A DNA stretch of 64,000 nt from Entoloma clypeatum. Lineage: Eukaryota > Basidiomycota > Agaricomycetes > Agaricales > Entolomataceae. The stretch spans positions 2,356,001-2,420,000 of the forward strand of contig OY751486.1 of NCBI GenBank assembly GCA_963565915.1, in the 5' to 3' direction. Position numbers and translations under genes: made by a program. Shown piece by piece: positions 20,400-32,046 of the stretch. Each line of letters opens with the position of its first letter. Positions within the stretch are counted from its first letter, which is position 1. The notes under the pieces were generated by a model. It worked only from the letters and a program-made list of their open reading frames with translations, searched no databases and was not told the origin of the DNA.

Positions 20400-22340
20400 A
20401 TATTAGGCCTGAGAACACAAAATCTGGCTATGCTGATGGCACAACATGAGCGCGTGCCCCGCCAATCTTGTGTGTCCTGCGGTGTTGACCCACCGCTCGC
20501 ATGCCTCTGGTGCGGTGCTTTGTACGCGCCAAGCCATGCTCGCATGCCCCGCCGTTCTGTCATGTTTCATCAGTGGTTTGCCATGACGTGAAGGGTGCAC
20601 CACTTGTCTCACCCACCGTTTCGGTGAGTGGTTGCTCGTTTGCCTCGTCGTTCCTGTGTCACATGCCATTTGTTGCATGTGTTGTCATGTTTTCCACTGT
20701 TTGTCATGCATGGCGTGCCTGATGGCATGTGTGTTGGCGTTCTGTGGTGTCCTGCTTCGCTTCCCGTGTGTCTCCGGCCATTCTCACACATTCTGTCAGC
20801 GCCGTTCTGAGGCATTTCGTCAGTGGTGATGTCGCATGGCAGTCGGGGTACTTACCTATCTGGGGCCCCTGTGGGCCTCATGTGAGCAGAGGGGTGGTGT
20901 TTCACGCATGCCCCTGCCGTTCCGGCGTGTTTTGTCAGTGGTGTGAGGTGGCGTGAAGGTTGGGTGCTTACCCACAACCACAGAGGAGGGGCAGGGAGGG
21001 CCGGTGGCATTTCACGCACGCCCCTCCCGTTCCGGCGTGTTTGTCAGTGGTGTGATGTGGCGTGAAGGTTGAGTGCTCACCCAGCATGCGCCCCCGTGGC
21101 CCTCGCATGAGCAGAGGGACGAGCCGCCAACAGAGCAGGGGGAGGCAGCGCCAGTGGCATTGAACGCGCACCCCTCCCATTCTGGCGTTTGTCGTCAGTG
21201 GTGATGTGGCATGGCAGGAGGGGTACTTACATATCCGAGGCTCCCATGGGCCTTGTGTGAGCAGAGGGAGGAGGCAGCAACACAGGAGGGGGAGGCAGGC
21301 AGGCAGGGAGAAGGGATCAAGGGAGGAGTGGAGTGGAGCGCTGTGTTGCGGACTTAATATATTGTTCGACTTTCGGCTGTTGCCAAGGTTGGCAAATTCT
21401 GATGTTTCATCAATTATCAGTGGCTGGGCCTGGCACCTGCTGAGTATATATAAAACTCCTCCCTCGTTCACTCCTCCCTCCACCTCCTCCCTCCACTTCA
21501 CCCCTCCCCCGTCCTCTGTTGTCGCCTCCTCCCTCTGCTCACACAAGGGCCACATAGGTAAGCACCCCGCTGGCCATGCCAGTTCACACCACTGACAAAA
21601 CATGCCAGAATGGCAGGGGGCGTTCAATGCCACCGGCACTCCCTCCCCCTGCTCCATTGGCGGCTCATCCCTCTGCTCATGCGAGGGCCACGGGGGCGCA
21701 TGCTGGGTGAGCACCCAACCTTCACGCCACCTCACACCACTGACAAAACACGCCGGAACGGTGGGGGCGCACGTGAAACACCACCCCTCTGCTCACACGA
21801 GGCCCACAGAGGCCCCGGATAGGTAAGTACCCCGACTGCCATGTGACGTCACCACTGACGAAACACCTCAGAACGGCGCTGATGGAATGCACGAGAACGG
21901 CCGGAGACACATGGGAAGCGAAGCAGGACACCGCAGAATGCCAACACACATGCCATCAGGCACGCCATGCATGACAAACAGCGGGAAACGCAACAACACA
22001 CACGACAAATGGCGTGTGACACAGGAACAACGAGGCAAATGAGCAACCACTCACTGCACGCGGGAGATGGCAAGAAACGCGACAAGATATGCGGGAAACG
22101 GCGGGTGAGACAAGCGGCGCCCTTCATGTCACGGCAAACCACTGACAAAACACGACAGAATGGTGGGGCAACAGCGTGTGACACAGGAACGATGAGGCAA
22201 ACGAGCAACTGCTCAACCCGTGCGAGAGGCAGTGGGATATGCCAAAACAGCGCGGCCCAGACAGGAATGGTGGGGGAACTGGCTGGAGGCGCGGGGGAAT
22301 GGCAGGCCATGCCACCACAGGGGATGCGTGTCAACAAGGA
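20400..22340. repeat. C-rich inverted repeat, about 1.9 kb
   Basis: Arms of about 0.8-0.9 kb face each other around a spacer at about 21345-21440; for example 20629-20920 is the complement of 21770-22050. The left arm carries one extra tandem unit of about 110 bp (20945-21060). Units contain CCGTTC(T/C)GGCGTGTTTTGTCAG and GGTACTTACCTAT. The spacer is related to 46660-46725 on the opposite strand. Long frames inside (for example minus 20968-21735) are repeat translations. Confidence 0.8.
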
Positions 22341-22424
22341 GAGAGGGATGACACCCCCTAAGTAACGTAATAATTTGATGGACTAGAAGACATCCCACAT
22401 GTGGTGCACAACACCACCAAAGGT

Positions 22425-22575
22425 ACTGGCTCAAGCCGCCAGCTGCACCGAAACCGCGTCCAACCGCGGCTTGGCAAGTCGCAGCTTCCAAACCTCACGG
22501 TTTGGCTCAGCTTCGGCTTTGTCTGGTGCAGTTTTGGCTCACAGTTGACTGGAGTCGGAACCGCGGCAACGCTAA
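22425..22575. repeat. Self-similar GCTTCGGCTTGG-type repeat
   Basis: Short motifs CCGCGGCTTGG, CAGCTTCGGC and GGTTTGGCTC recur in both orientations, resembling the hAT-A subterminal region at 18656-18790. Ends are not defined. 22576-23110 has no recognised gene. Confidence 0.4.
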
Positions 22576-23117
22576 GCGTATGATGCACAAGGGGGGGGTG
22601 GCAGTCTGGATAGATGCCAAGGATGTACATGCTTGAGCAGGAGGGGGAGAGGCCGAGGCCTGCATCGCCACAGATGGACCGAGGCCTGCATAGCCATGGA
22701 GGTGTGTTCAACATGAGGCAGGGACACCTGTATGCCACATGTTTGGAGAGAGGGCTTGGGGGTCTGCGTTGAACAGGACCGAGTCGTGGGAGGGGGAGAC
22801 GGGATGGATAGACCAGTGAAGATGTTGAGAAATTTGCTGATCAGCTTAACCTCGTTCTGTAAGCCTCTGTTGAGATCACAGAAAGAGAAGGGGATAAAAT
22901 GTGCATGGAGGGCCATGAGGACATCTTGCAAGTTATCAGGACAAAACCGAGGTTGACCTGGTGAAGGATGGAATTTGGAAAGAACGTCCACCGTGGGAGC
23001 AGATATGACTGGTACCAGACCAGGTCATACAGAAGACAGAATATGGAGGAATAGATGGAGTGGGAGAGCGAGGAGGCGGCGACGGCGGTACAACAAATTG
23101 GTTGGCGGTGGGCTTCT

Positions 23118-23660
23118 TCAGCTGTTTTGACAAGATCCCACTCCTCGCAAGTTGATGACATATGGGATGAGTACATCTGGAATGTTGATGGGGCAGTGCA
23201 GCCAACTTTTGGGTGGGTATCGACCGGGAGACGGGCCATCTGCGGGGTTTCGGGTGCTCAGGACATAGTGAGAGATACACCTGCATGCCTGGTCATTGAG
23301 AATCTGGTGGATCCGCTTTAAAACTTCATTAATGAGAAGGCCCTGGCTCTGACCTTTCCACCATCCTTCGACCACACCTTTGTTGTCCCCATACACCATG
23401 AAAGAGACTCTCTTGCCAGTTTCAGATAGGATCATCCTGACAAGGAACTCAAACCCAACTGCCTCTGCCCAACCGATGTCCCGGCCTTGTGTGTTCCATC
23501 CTGGTACGAGCCTCCATGTGTGCCAATGTTCCCCGATAACGACTGCAATGCCGACCCCAGAGCTTGCATATGAGAACACCTTGAGGTTGTGGACAGGACT
23601 CGGCTCCGGAATTGGTCTGGATAGACTTGGTCTTTGCAGTTGCTGAGCCCACCATGCGAG
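23118..23660 (-). pseudogene. Retroelement RNase H-like domain, degenerate
   Basis: Minus-strand frames give AWWAQQLQRPSLSRPIPEPS then SYASSGVGIAVVIGEHWHTW, DIGWAEAVGFEF, VYGDNKGVVEGWWKGQSQG and STRNPADGPSPG. This is an RNase H fold with N-P-A-D-x-P-S-x-G at the end, as in RT-RNase H proteins of fungal retroelements, possibly of the tyrosine-recombinase (Ngaro/DIRS-like) type. The first catalytic Asp (S-D-A-S-S) is Tyr here. A frameshift near 23575 separates the two frames. No RT is nearby, so it is an isolated scrap. Confidence 0.6.
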
Positions 23661-23754
23661 GTCCGTGTTTGTATCTGGAGGGGGAATGTGAGGGCGGAAG
23701 GGGTTGGTGCCGTGTGTGTGCTATGCCACCATGTGTTCAAGGCTAGTGAGATAA

Positions 23755-23960
23755 GCTCGGCCTAGACTGGCTGAAGTCCAGTTCCCAAACCTTGTGAACC
23801 TGGTCCGAACCTGAACCTGACCTCAGGTTCGGGGTTCAGGTCCGCCGTTGAGCTGAACCGAACCTTGTATGGAGGTTCAGGTCTGGGAGATGGTTGAACC
23901 TGAACCAGAAGTTCGAACTTGTTTCGAACTTTGTAAATCTTGGCCCATGCTATGTATCTT
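23755..23960. repeat. GAACC/GGTTC self-similar repeat
   Basis: GAACCTGGTCCGAACCTGAACC and relatives in both orientations, like 10255-10390 and 15165-15420. 23961-24343 holds a diverged partial tandem copy of the start of the 840-bp block (GGGGTTTTGAGAGGG near 24211) and no gene. Confidence 0.55.
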
Positions 23961-24343
23961 GGATGTGTGAATGATTCAGAAAGGAAGTCTAACTTGTGAC
24001 TAAACATGCCTGTGGTGAGTACCCACAAGTATTGTACACTTATTTTCGTGTCAGACTGGGTGAGCTGGCATTTGCCCAGATAAGACTAGGCAGCCCCAGG
24101 CTTATTCCTGCGGTGAAGACCTCTCCATATACTTCCTAAACAACATAGAAGTAGGACGAGAGGAATCCGTCCCACGGTTGTGCCAAAATAAATTGACTTT
24201 TGTGTGCTTTGGGGTTTTGAGAGGGCTATGATGTAGAATTGTAACTAGACATTACCCATGTTATTCCTATATTGGAAGTACAGTCATATAGATACTAAGA
24301 AAGGAGCAAAAGAGACTGAAGGGATCTGTGCAGTGGTTGTGCT

Positions 24344-25183
24344 GGAACTCATGATTCTGTGGTGTGTTGGGGTTTTGATGAGATTAGGACCCACCCACTG
24401 ATCTAGGCATCGTACGCCTTATCACCTTGGGATAAGTCCACCCATATACGAACCAAACAAGGGAAGAGAAAGACGATATGAATCGGTTGGGCGGATGTGC
24501 CCAGATTAATGATTTTGTGACGCTTTCGGAGTTTTGATGAGATTGGTGTCTACCTACTGACCGAGGCATCATCTCAACTATTCCTTCGGTGGAATTACTC
24601 GAATATATGTCTATTTCAATCGTCCAAAATATGAGAGACATCTGTGGAGTGGTTCACCTTCTATAAAGTTGCGCTTTTTTCACAATTCAGTGATGTATCT
24701 ACCCAACATTATCATTATTAAACTAGTGCTGCATATATGTATTCTAACATCGTTCAGTACCCCCTTCGACCCGCGGGTCAACCCAGTTGAGCCAAAAATG
24801 CCAGTAGGCAGGCTGGGTTCAAAATATTATTGAGTGGGCGAAAAATTGGTGTTTTTTTGCATCTGAAGGTCACAAACCTGGTCCGAACCTGAACCGGACC
24901 AGACCTATGGGTTCAAGTTCAAGTTCGAGGGATGCTTGAACTGGACCTTCAAGTCCGGGTTCGAGTTCAGCCAAAAAGTGGCCGAACCCGGACTGAACCG
25001 GACTTTGGCCAGTTTAGCTCAGCCTGCCAGGACCATGAGGGAAATGTGCAGTAGCTTGCTGAACGGCTGCTGGGTCTCGTGCAGATTGTGTTTCAGCTTC
25101 TTTTGCCACTCCTTGATGGTATCGAGATATTTTGTGTTCTTTTGGTCGGGGATGCTAACCCGCTTCCACATGAGTTTCCACTC
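24344..25183 (+). repeat. 840-bp duplicated block, copy 2
   Basis: Identical by eye to 9721-10560. The left flank is a related GTTTTGAG sequence and the right flank is 31 bp preceding a G1-type LTR. Confidence 0.85.
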
Positions 25184-25214
25184 GAAACCCATGTATGGTA
25201 CCTCTGTCCTGAAC

Positions 25215-25879
25215 TGTTACGGATCGTCGCTTATGCTGACGACATCATTATTACCTCCACTGGCCTATCATTTTTCCTTTCTACTGCTATCCCCTCTCCT
25301 ATCACTGACTCACTCTTACTCAGTGTTTACCTCGTTCTATCTTGTTCCACTTTGGTCCCTCTTCTATCTGCTATTTCCTATCTATTTCGCTACAGCTCTT
25401 ACTCATCTTGTATACACTGCTGACACTGATGAGTCTTTCTAGAGAAAAGATGTATTAGGAAAGAGGAATCCTCTTTCTCTTTTGGTTTATCATCAAAAAA
25501 GACACAAAGTGTTATATATAGAAAAATTCAAGAAACATATAATGTGTTTTCTAAGTATTTTTTTTAGTAAAACTTCATTACATGTTTCTTAAAAATTTCA
25601 ATGCAGTATACTTGGTATCCTTCTTAAAGATACATCCAAGAGAAAGAGGATTCCTCTTTTATAATATATTTTTCCTCCAGAAAAACTTATTAGTGTCAGG
25701 AGTGATAGCCTTCCGCAGTATGACTCATTCGCTACTGCTCTGACTCATCAGGATACCTGTAGTATATAAACCCTTGTACATTACCATGTAGACCTCAGGT
25801 TTAGCAATAACATTGCTTTTGCCCTTCCATCTTCCTGCAGTACTCTGCCCGAACCTTGGAACACTTTGTCTGCATAACA
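25215..25879 (+). repeat. Gypsy G1-type LTR (copy G1b) with a MITE inside
   Basis: TGTTACGG...GCATAACA. Without the 290-bp insertion at 25415-25704 it is about 372 bp. TATATAAA at 25763-25770, then GGTTTAGCAA at 25798-25807. TGACTCA motifs lie in U3. It is followed by 2 nt and the complementary primer site. Confidence 0.85.
25415..25704. mobile_element. CACTA-like MITE, 290 bp
   Basis: Left end CACTGCTGACACTGATGAGT; the complement of the right end reads CACTCCTGACACTAATAAGT. The terminal repeat is about 26 bp with 4 mismatches. It is flanked by a 3-bp duplication ATA (25412-25414 and 25705-25707). CACTR ends plus a 3-bp duplication are CACTA/EnSpm traits. Subterminal palindromes GAAAGAGGAATCCTCTTTC are present near both ends. 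The other G1 LTRs lack this segment, giving an empty-site comparison. Confidence 0.75.
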
Positions 25880-25881
25880 AG

Positions 25882-25891
25882 TTGCTAAACC
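25882..25891 (+). promoter_or_regulatory. Self-primer binding site of G1b
   Basis: TTGCTAAACC, 2 nt after the LTR, is the exact reverse complement of GGTTTAGCAA at 25798-25807 in the LTR. Confidence 0.7.
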
Positions 25892-25945
25892 TTGTTAGGT
25901 TTGCCCAGAGAGAGCAACAATGATGAGCAACAATGACAAGTAAAG

Positions 25946-27390
25946 ACGTCGCACTTCAGAGAAGAGTTTTCAAGTGATCCCTTCGCTACACCGGAAGCCT
26001 GACAGGAAGAGCTGAGTGCTCAAAACAGCATTGACCTTGCGCCCTTACAACGATACATTGAATCGGAAGTCCATTGCATCCTACAGCAGGTACTCAACAA
26101 AGAACTAGACAATGATGAGTGTCACCCACACAGCGAGCTAGCAAAGAGTATACACCTTGTACAGCAACAGGCTATAGTGCATTACAACGCCAGAAGAAAC
26201 AAAGAGGAGAATTTTGATTCTCAACACTTGTGCAACAACACAGGACCACACACAGGTCGGATCTCAGAGATCAGAGAGTTTATCACTGTTCAGACAACTG
26301 TTATCAGAAGATTGATTAGGACACTCACAAGGAGTTGTCCACAAGTCGCGTCACCACGTCCCTCACAAGGCAGCAGATTACTGATATCCAGAATTACCAC
26401 AGGTTCCTCAGAGGAGTCCCCTGACAAATCTACTTCTGATTCCGCACAATCAGCATTGAACAAACACCTAGAAGAGGGATTCATTTTCAACCCCTATCTC
26501 TTTCCTGAGCCACATCATCGTCCCAACAACTCAACCCCTCTCCTCCTTCGATGACTCTAGATATGACAGATGCAGCAGTAACCATGGACTTGTCCAAGAT
26601 CATCAAGGATCCCGGCATGTTCAAAGAAAGACACACATTTGACGAGTGGTGGAAATCCACCAAGTTATACATCAAGTTCCAGCAAAACTTGAACGACAAT
26701 CAGAAGATCCTAGCAGTGCTCTCCCACATGATGGAAGGACCAGGGAAGCACTGGGCTAGCACTCAGTTAGACATTATCTTGGGGGAGGAAAGCAAAAACC
26801 TCATCTGGTTGATCTTTGTGGACAATGCCACTGAGCAATTCTCCATTGCTAACAAGTCGGCCTCTGCCAAAGCAAGGCTGGAAGCTTTGAGAAATGGGAA
26901 CCGTGGCATCGACAAATTTTTGGATGAATTCAATGAACTCCTAAAGCTGTCAAACCTTGGAGCTGAAACCGGGAAATACCTCCTGGAAAAGAACCTCAAT
27001 TGAAGAATCTCTGAGTTAGTCTCGAGCGAAGGCAAGACCTATGCAGACTATGTCAAAGACGTATGGGCCAAAGGGCGACAGATGGAAGGACATGCAATTA
27101 TTATCCAAGGCATTGGAGATACACACACTGGATCAGGAACCACTTATGGAGGACATGGCAAGGCCATGGAAGTTGACAAAGCAGGAGTGGCGCGATGCTA
27201 CAACTGTCAATGCTTTGGTCATCTTGCCAAGGATTGCAGTGCTCCTAAAGTTGCAAGGAAAGAAGAAACTCGCAAATGTTTCAATTGTGATACCAAGGGA
27301 CACATTGCATGTAACTCTCGCAAGCCGAAGAAGAATACTGGAAAGGTTAGACAGGTTTCTGATGAGGAAACAGACGAAGAAGAACTCTGA
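25946..27390 (+). pseudogene. Gypsy Gag (G1b)
   Basis: Homologue of the Gag at 51669-53210. The start codon is ACG here and the leader part is in another frame. From 26551 the core reads clearly: ITKDPGMFK-like segment, FDEWWKSTKLYIKFQQNL, MMEGPGKHWAS, RISELVSSEGKTYADY. TGA at 27001-27003 stands for an Arg codon of the sibling. Two zinc knuckles follow: CYNCQCFGHLAKDC is intact, while CFNCDTKGHIACNS has lost its last Cys. It stops at 27388-27390. No pol follows; G4-type sequence begins by 27541. Confidence 0.85.
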
Positions 27391-27540
27391 GTTGCTTAAT
27401 GCGGAAGGAGAGTTTGAACTCCTTGTATGGTCGCCGGGGTTGTCTGGGGAGTCTCTTTACTCCTCAGTCAGTTGTTGGGATCACAAGTACCTGTGATTTA
27501 TTGTTTCAGATCTTTACAGATTTTTTGGATGCCAGCATGA

Positions 27541-28740
27541 CAAAGATGGTGTGTAGAAGCTAAAAATAGAAGCCCAAAGAACGATCTGTCTACTCAGGTA
27601 GTCGGGTTACCAAAAGTAAAGAAAGATCTGGAAATAATGAAGTTTATGCAGTCAATTCCCCTATGTGCACTAAACTGTCTTCGGGTCCAGAATTTGTTTG
27701 TTTGAGGAATCTACACCTCTTGCAATTTGAACATGTTTGACCTTCTCTTCCAAGTCAACACATGCGCCAGCAACGTCTCCAAAGATTCAATGCATTGGCC
27801 TTGTATGACCTCGGTGCACTGACTCAATGTTTCCTGTAGCACCTCAGACGGCGAAGCCAAATATAGTGGATGTGGATTTGTCGAGATCGAAGAAACTGGG
27901 GCAGGGGCTCAGCGGTGGTGGTGTCAAAAAATTCTCTTAATGCTGAGAGCTGCGTATATCTCCTTAATGCTGGAGTCCGTGTGGTTGTCACATAGCGTAT
28001 TTCTCTATGTCGGAAGACATCGGATGCAGAGGAGCAGAGGAGTGGATGTGGATGTGTTTGATGTTGCTGAAAGGACCTGGCTTCAACTTATATGTTGCGC
28101 CCCACTCTTTGACGTGGTCCTAGATTTCTGGTTGGCGGATGGCGGATAGTGGAAGAGCGGATGAGCGGAAGAGTGGATGAGTTGATGAGAGAAGTATTGA
28201 GGGCAAGTCGGAGGCAGATGGATCAGAATAAGAAGGGGAAACATAGTTGATATGTACTAGGACAGATTGTACACTACTTATAGTAAACTAGAGTGATCAG
28301 TGATACCATAAGAGATGTGCGGATAGCGGAGTTGACCATCAGAACAAACGGAGTAGCTAGAGTAACAAATGAAAAGTAAACAACATGTGTCTACTTGTAG
28401 GTATAGTGATATGTTATGTAGTAAAAGTATTATCAAGTATAAATAGAATGGTTGTAGAGGTTTGAGGCAGTAGAAACCAGCTCAAGACTGGGGTTGCATG
28501 TTTAGTCTAGCTATCTTATATACCACTACCTACATGTGCTACAAGTGAGGCAAATCCGCGGTCCGCTGATGTAAACTACTGTAGAGGTACTCAACACGCA
28601 GTATGCATGAGGTATGGAATGTTCTGGACTACTGCAAAGTAAACATGAGTTCGATGAGATCAAGTATAGTACTATCGGAAAAGATAAGATCCAATAAGAT
28701 AAGATAAGATGAAAAAGCGAAAAGTGTTTATAATACTCCC
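27541..28740 (-). repeat. Gypsy G4-type LTR and leader (copy G4b)
   Basis: 27541-27910 is a diverged match to the untranslated leader of element G4 (39770-40130): CCCAAAGA(A/G)CGATCTGT, CCCCTA(T/C)GTGCACT, and ATATAGTGGATG against ATATAGTGGGTG. 28690-28738 matches the G4 LTR start with GATAAG repeats, preceded on the minus strand by a purine tract (GAGAAGGGG). The LTR-leader border is not resolved. 27391-27540 is G1b remnant. Confidence 0.55.
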
Positions 28741-29312
28741 CTTCTCATAACTCTCCTTCCTTGCTTCCTTCCTTCCTCCAATCCTTCCCTCCTTCCTCTC
28801 TCATAACTATCCACATCTCCCTTGGTATACCCCTCCTTCCTCCCATCATCCACCTCTTGACCGAGGATCTCGCCCAACATCACCTTGAGTTGAGGCTTGT
28901 TCAAATAAACAACGCAGTTGGGTGGCTTGTCACTCAGGAACTGCGATGTGAGAGACACAAAGGTCGCTGTAAGAGGTGGCAGGGATATCTCTGCAGCTGG
29001 TGGTACAGCGATGGTCGGGGACTGTGCAGCAGGTGTGGATGCGGACATGGTTGTGGATGGGGCTGTTGTAACAGGTGGGGCCATGGCATTAGACTTCTTC
29101 TTATTCTGCTTCGGATTACTGGGTGCAGGCATAGTGGCGATGTTGGCGCGGAAAACAGGATCTGGGTGCTCTAAAATCTTGGGGGGTACCTCTGGCTCGA
29201 AAGTGGCGATGGGCATGGGGTTACCTTGGTACAAGATGGACTCTGGTGGTGCTTGTGAGCTCGTATGTACCTCTGGCCCGAGGGCAGTGATACATAGTTG
29301 TGGGATACTCAA
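28728..29312 (-). CDS. ORF upstream of a G4-type LTR, function unknown
   Basis: 194 codons open, no known catalytic domain. Residues 1-60 are Pro-rich, 65-110 low-complexity Ala/Pro/Thr, then a predicted folded part (TATFVSLTSQFLSDKPPNC, KPQLKVMLGEILGQEVDDG). It ends with Gly-rich EGYTKGDVDSYERGRREG and EEGRKQGRR, an R/E/G helical tail. Its stop lies about 10 bp inside the LTR, so it occupies the position between pol and 3' LTR of a minus-strand gypsy element and may be an accessory product. It is open without stops, unlike its neighbours. A host gene captured next to an LTR is the alternative. Confidence 0.5.
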   Translation of the reverse strand: MSIPQLCITALGPEVHTSSQAPPESILYQGNPMPIATFEPEVPPKILEHPDPVFRANIATMPAPSNPKQNKKKSNAMAPPVTTAPSTTMSASTPAAQSPTIAVPPAAEISLPPLTATFVSLTSQFLSDKPPNCVVYLNKPQLKVMLGEILGQEVDDGRKEGYTKGDVDSYERGRREGLEEGRKQGRRVMRRGVL

Positions 29313-29424
29313 GGTTGCAGCAGTGCGAAATGGGGACTCTGGGCTCTAGGCTCTAATGGAGATCACTCCAGACTGACGAAAAGACGGCGGGCGGGAACAG
29401 AAACACGATAAATGGCGACATGTC

Positions 29425-29966
29425 AAGAAGTTCAAAGTATGTGTTTCTGAAAGTAAAGTTAAAGAAGACCGGACCCTGATCGATTACTTTATGAAAGTGC
29501 TATCACGTGCACTCAGAGACAAGATTCTGAACCTAGACACGGTTCCAGACACCATCACCAAATGGTACAAAACTGCATCCAGACTGGACAACCAATGGAG
29601 GAGAGCCAGAGCGATTGCTCAAAGATTCAAAGGACCTGATGGAGGACAGAAGAAGAAGTTTAGGGTCAATTACAACCCTGCACCACGAAACTCACACATT
29701 GTCGCAGACCCTAATGCAATGGATATAGACTGGCTAACTGCCGAAGAAAGGGACAACCATTTCAAGAAAGGAAAGGACTATGCTTTGTCTGCCACCAGGC
29801 AGGACACCGTGCTGATGCACATAAAGGGGGGAGGACCCCAGTAGCAAACACCTCATTCAAGAAGGAATCTGAAGCCTACACCCACATTAGAGGCATCTTC
29901 AAAGACTTACCAAATGAAGAACAAGACACCTTGATCTCCGAGATGGAGAAAGAGGGTTTTCAGTAA
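29425..29966 (+). pseudogene. Gypsy Gag C-terminal part (G2b)
   Basis: Homologue of 11430-11979. It includes RALRDKILNLD (where G2a has a stop), YNPAPRNSH and NAMDIDWLTAEERD, then a one-base insertion near 29775 that throws the knuckle CFVCHQAGHRADAH out of frame, then the common end EMEKEGFQ and stop at 29964-29966. The N-terminal half is missing and the 5' junction is near 29425. Confidence 0.85.
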
Positions 29967-29981
29967 AGCAGCCTGTACCGA

Positions 29982-30451
29982 TGTCAGCCACTGCTAAGTT
30001 TTCAATCTCCTTATCACCTGTAATTGTAGCCGACATGAATGACAAGTCCTTTTCGATCCCTATATTCATGTCTGGCGAAGGAGAAAACATCCATAGATGA
30101 ATTGAGATGAAAGCCCTGATAGACTCTGGAGCAGGAGGAACTTTCCTGGATCAGAAATTCACCACAGCTAACTGAATGGAGCTTATCCCCTTATTGAAGC
30201 CCATTCGTGTGTTCAAGGTGGATGGAACAAGGAACAAAGAAAGAACGATCACCCATTGCACATGGAAGAAGATCTGGATTGATGAAAAAGAATTAGACAT
30301 CAGATTCTTGATCACCGGATTGGGAAAAGAAATGGCTATCCTCAGACTTCCATGGCTAAAACAGTACAACTCCAGAATCAATTGGGAAAAACGGACCTTG
30401 GATATTCAAACCATTGAAAACCCTTGCTGGAGTACTAAGAAAGAAGTTTGA
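29982..30451 (+). pseudogene. Gypsy protease (G2b)
   Basis: MSATAKFSISLSPVIVADMN start. The LIDSGAGGTFLD motif is intact and the flap region VFKVDGT and LITGLGKEMAILR is present (deleted in G2a). TGA codons occur at about 30098 and 30174, and a frameshift near 30414 shifts to the RT frame. Aspartic protease of the pol polyprotein; inactive here. Confidence 0.85.
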
Positions 30452-32046
30452 TGAACTCCAAGCATCAAAGGACAAAAGACCGCTGCCTATCGCAGTTTGG
30501 ATGAAGGAAAAAACAAAAATAGTTGCAACAATAGAAGAGATCAAAGATGAGGAGGACCTTAAACCAAAGAAGGAAACCCTACTGGCAAATGGACCTATCC
30601 TGGAAAGGATAGATGAAGAAGATGACCTTAATGTGCTCAGAGCTTACGTCGAAGCTGATGGACCAGTTGATGACATCTGGACAGCAGCTGATGAAGAAAT
30701 TTGGATCCAAGCCAAAGTATGGGCCGCAGATGAAGAAGAAACCTGGATTCGAGCCAAAACATTGATTTCTCAGAAATTGGCACATGAAACTGACACCTCA
30801 GACAAACCCAAAAAGGAATTACCCACACAATACAAAGGATACCGAAAGGTATTTGAAAAATCTGCAACAGAACGGCTACCAGAGCATAAACCATGGAACC
30901 ACGCAATCGATCTTAAACCCAACTTCAGACCTAAAGATAGTAAGGTTTATCCTTTGTCACCTGGCAAACAAATCAAAATGGATGAATTCCTGGATGAAAA
31001 CCTGCGAAAGGGGTATATCAGACCATCCAAATCACCTATGGCATCACCCTTCTTCTTTGTATCAAAAAAGGAAGATCCAGACAAATTACAGCCCTGCCAG
31101 GACTATAGACAGTTAAATGAAGGAACAGTAAAAAATGCGTACCCACTACCTCTGGTAAGCAACCTCCTTGACAAGTTAAAAGGAAAAAAGATCTTCATGA
31201 AATTGGACATCCAATGGAGATACAACAATGTACGAATCAAACCTGGAGATGAATGGAAAGCCACATTCAAAACCAATAAAGGATTGTATGAACCCTTGGT
31301 CACCTTTTTTGGACTAGCAGGCATGCCAGCCACATTCCAAGCCATGATGAACAACATTTTTAAAAAAGAAATTGAAGAAGGATGGATCCTGATCTACATG
31401 GACAACATTCTTATCACCTCAGAAAATCATGAACTTGACACCGAACGAGCCCCGCGAGTGCTCAGAAAACTAGAAGAAAATGACCTCTATCTCAATTTGG
31501 ACAAATGCTTATTTGGACAAAAAGAAGTCAATTACCTCGGACTCATCATCAGCGAAAACAAGATCATGATGGACCCAGTCAAACTAGCAGGAATTGCCAA
31601 ATGGCCCAAACCCACAACAGTGAAACAAGTCAGATCCTTTTTAGGATTTGGAAACTTCTACTGAAGATTTATTGGACACTATTCGGAAATTGCGAAACCC
31701 CTGAATGATCTAACCAAAAAAGATCAAGAATGGAGTTGGGATGACATCTGTCAAGAAGCGTTTGACATGCTGAAGGCCAAATTCGCAGAATCACCAGTAC
31801 TACTGATGCCAGATACTGACAAACCATTCATTATAGAATCTGATGCATTGAAATGGGTGACTGGAGCAATTCTCAGACAACAAGATGTCAATGGCGATTG
31901 GCACCCATGTGGATACATCTCCCACTCCTTTTCTGCTACAGAACACAACTATGAAATCTATGACAGAGAATTACTAGGGATCATTCAAGCACTAGAAATC
32001 TGGAGGCACTACCTCTTAGGATTGCAATATCCCACGGTGGTCTTAT
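30414..32046 (+). pseudogene. Gypsy RT and RNase H (G2b)
   Basis: 416 open codons, then TGA at 31662-31664 (an Arg codon in FYRRF) and further in frame to 32046. RT motifs: [41 protein letters not shown] and [12 protein letters not shown]. The normal YMDD is YMDN, so a catalytic Asp is lost (GAC to AAC). RNase H starts FIIESDALKWVTGAILRQQD and runs to the tether before being cut by hAT-like sequence at 32047. Confidence 0.9.

Noticed and set aside
20968..21735. Minus-strand frame of 255 codons
   Set aside because: Lies inside the C-rich inverted repeat and has mirror-image partners on the other arm; no domain.
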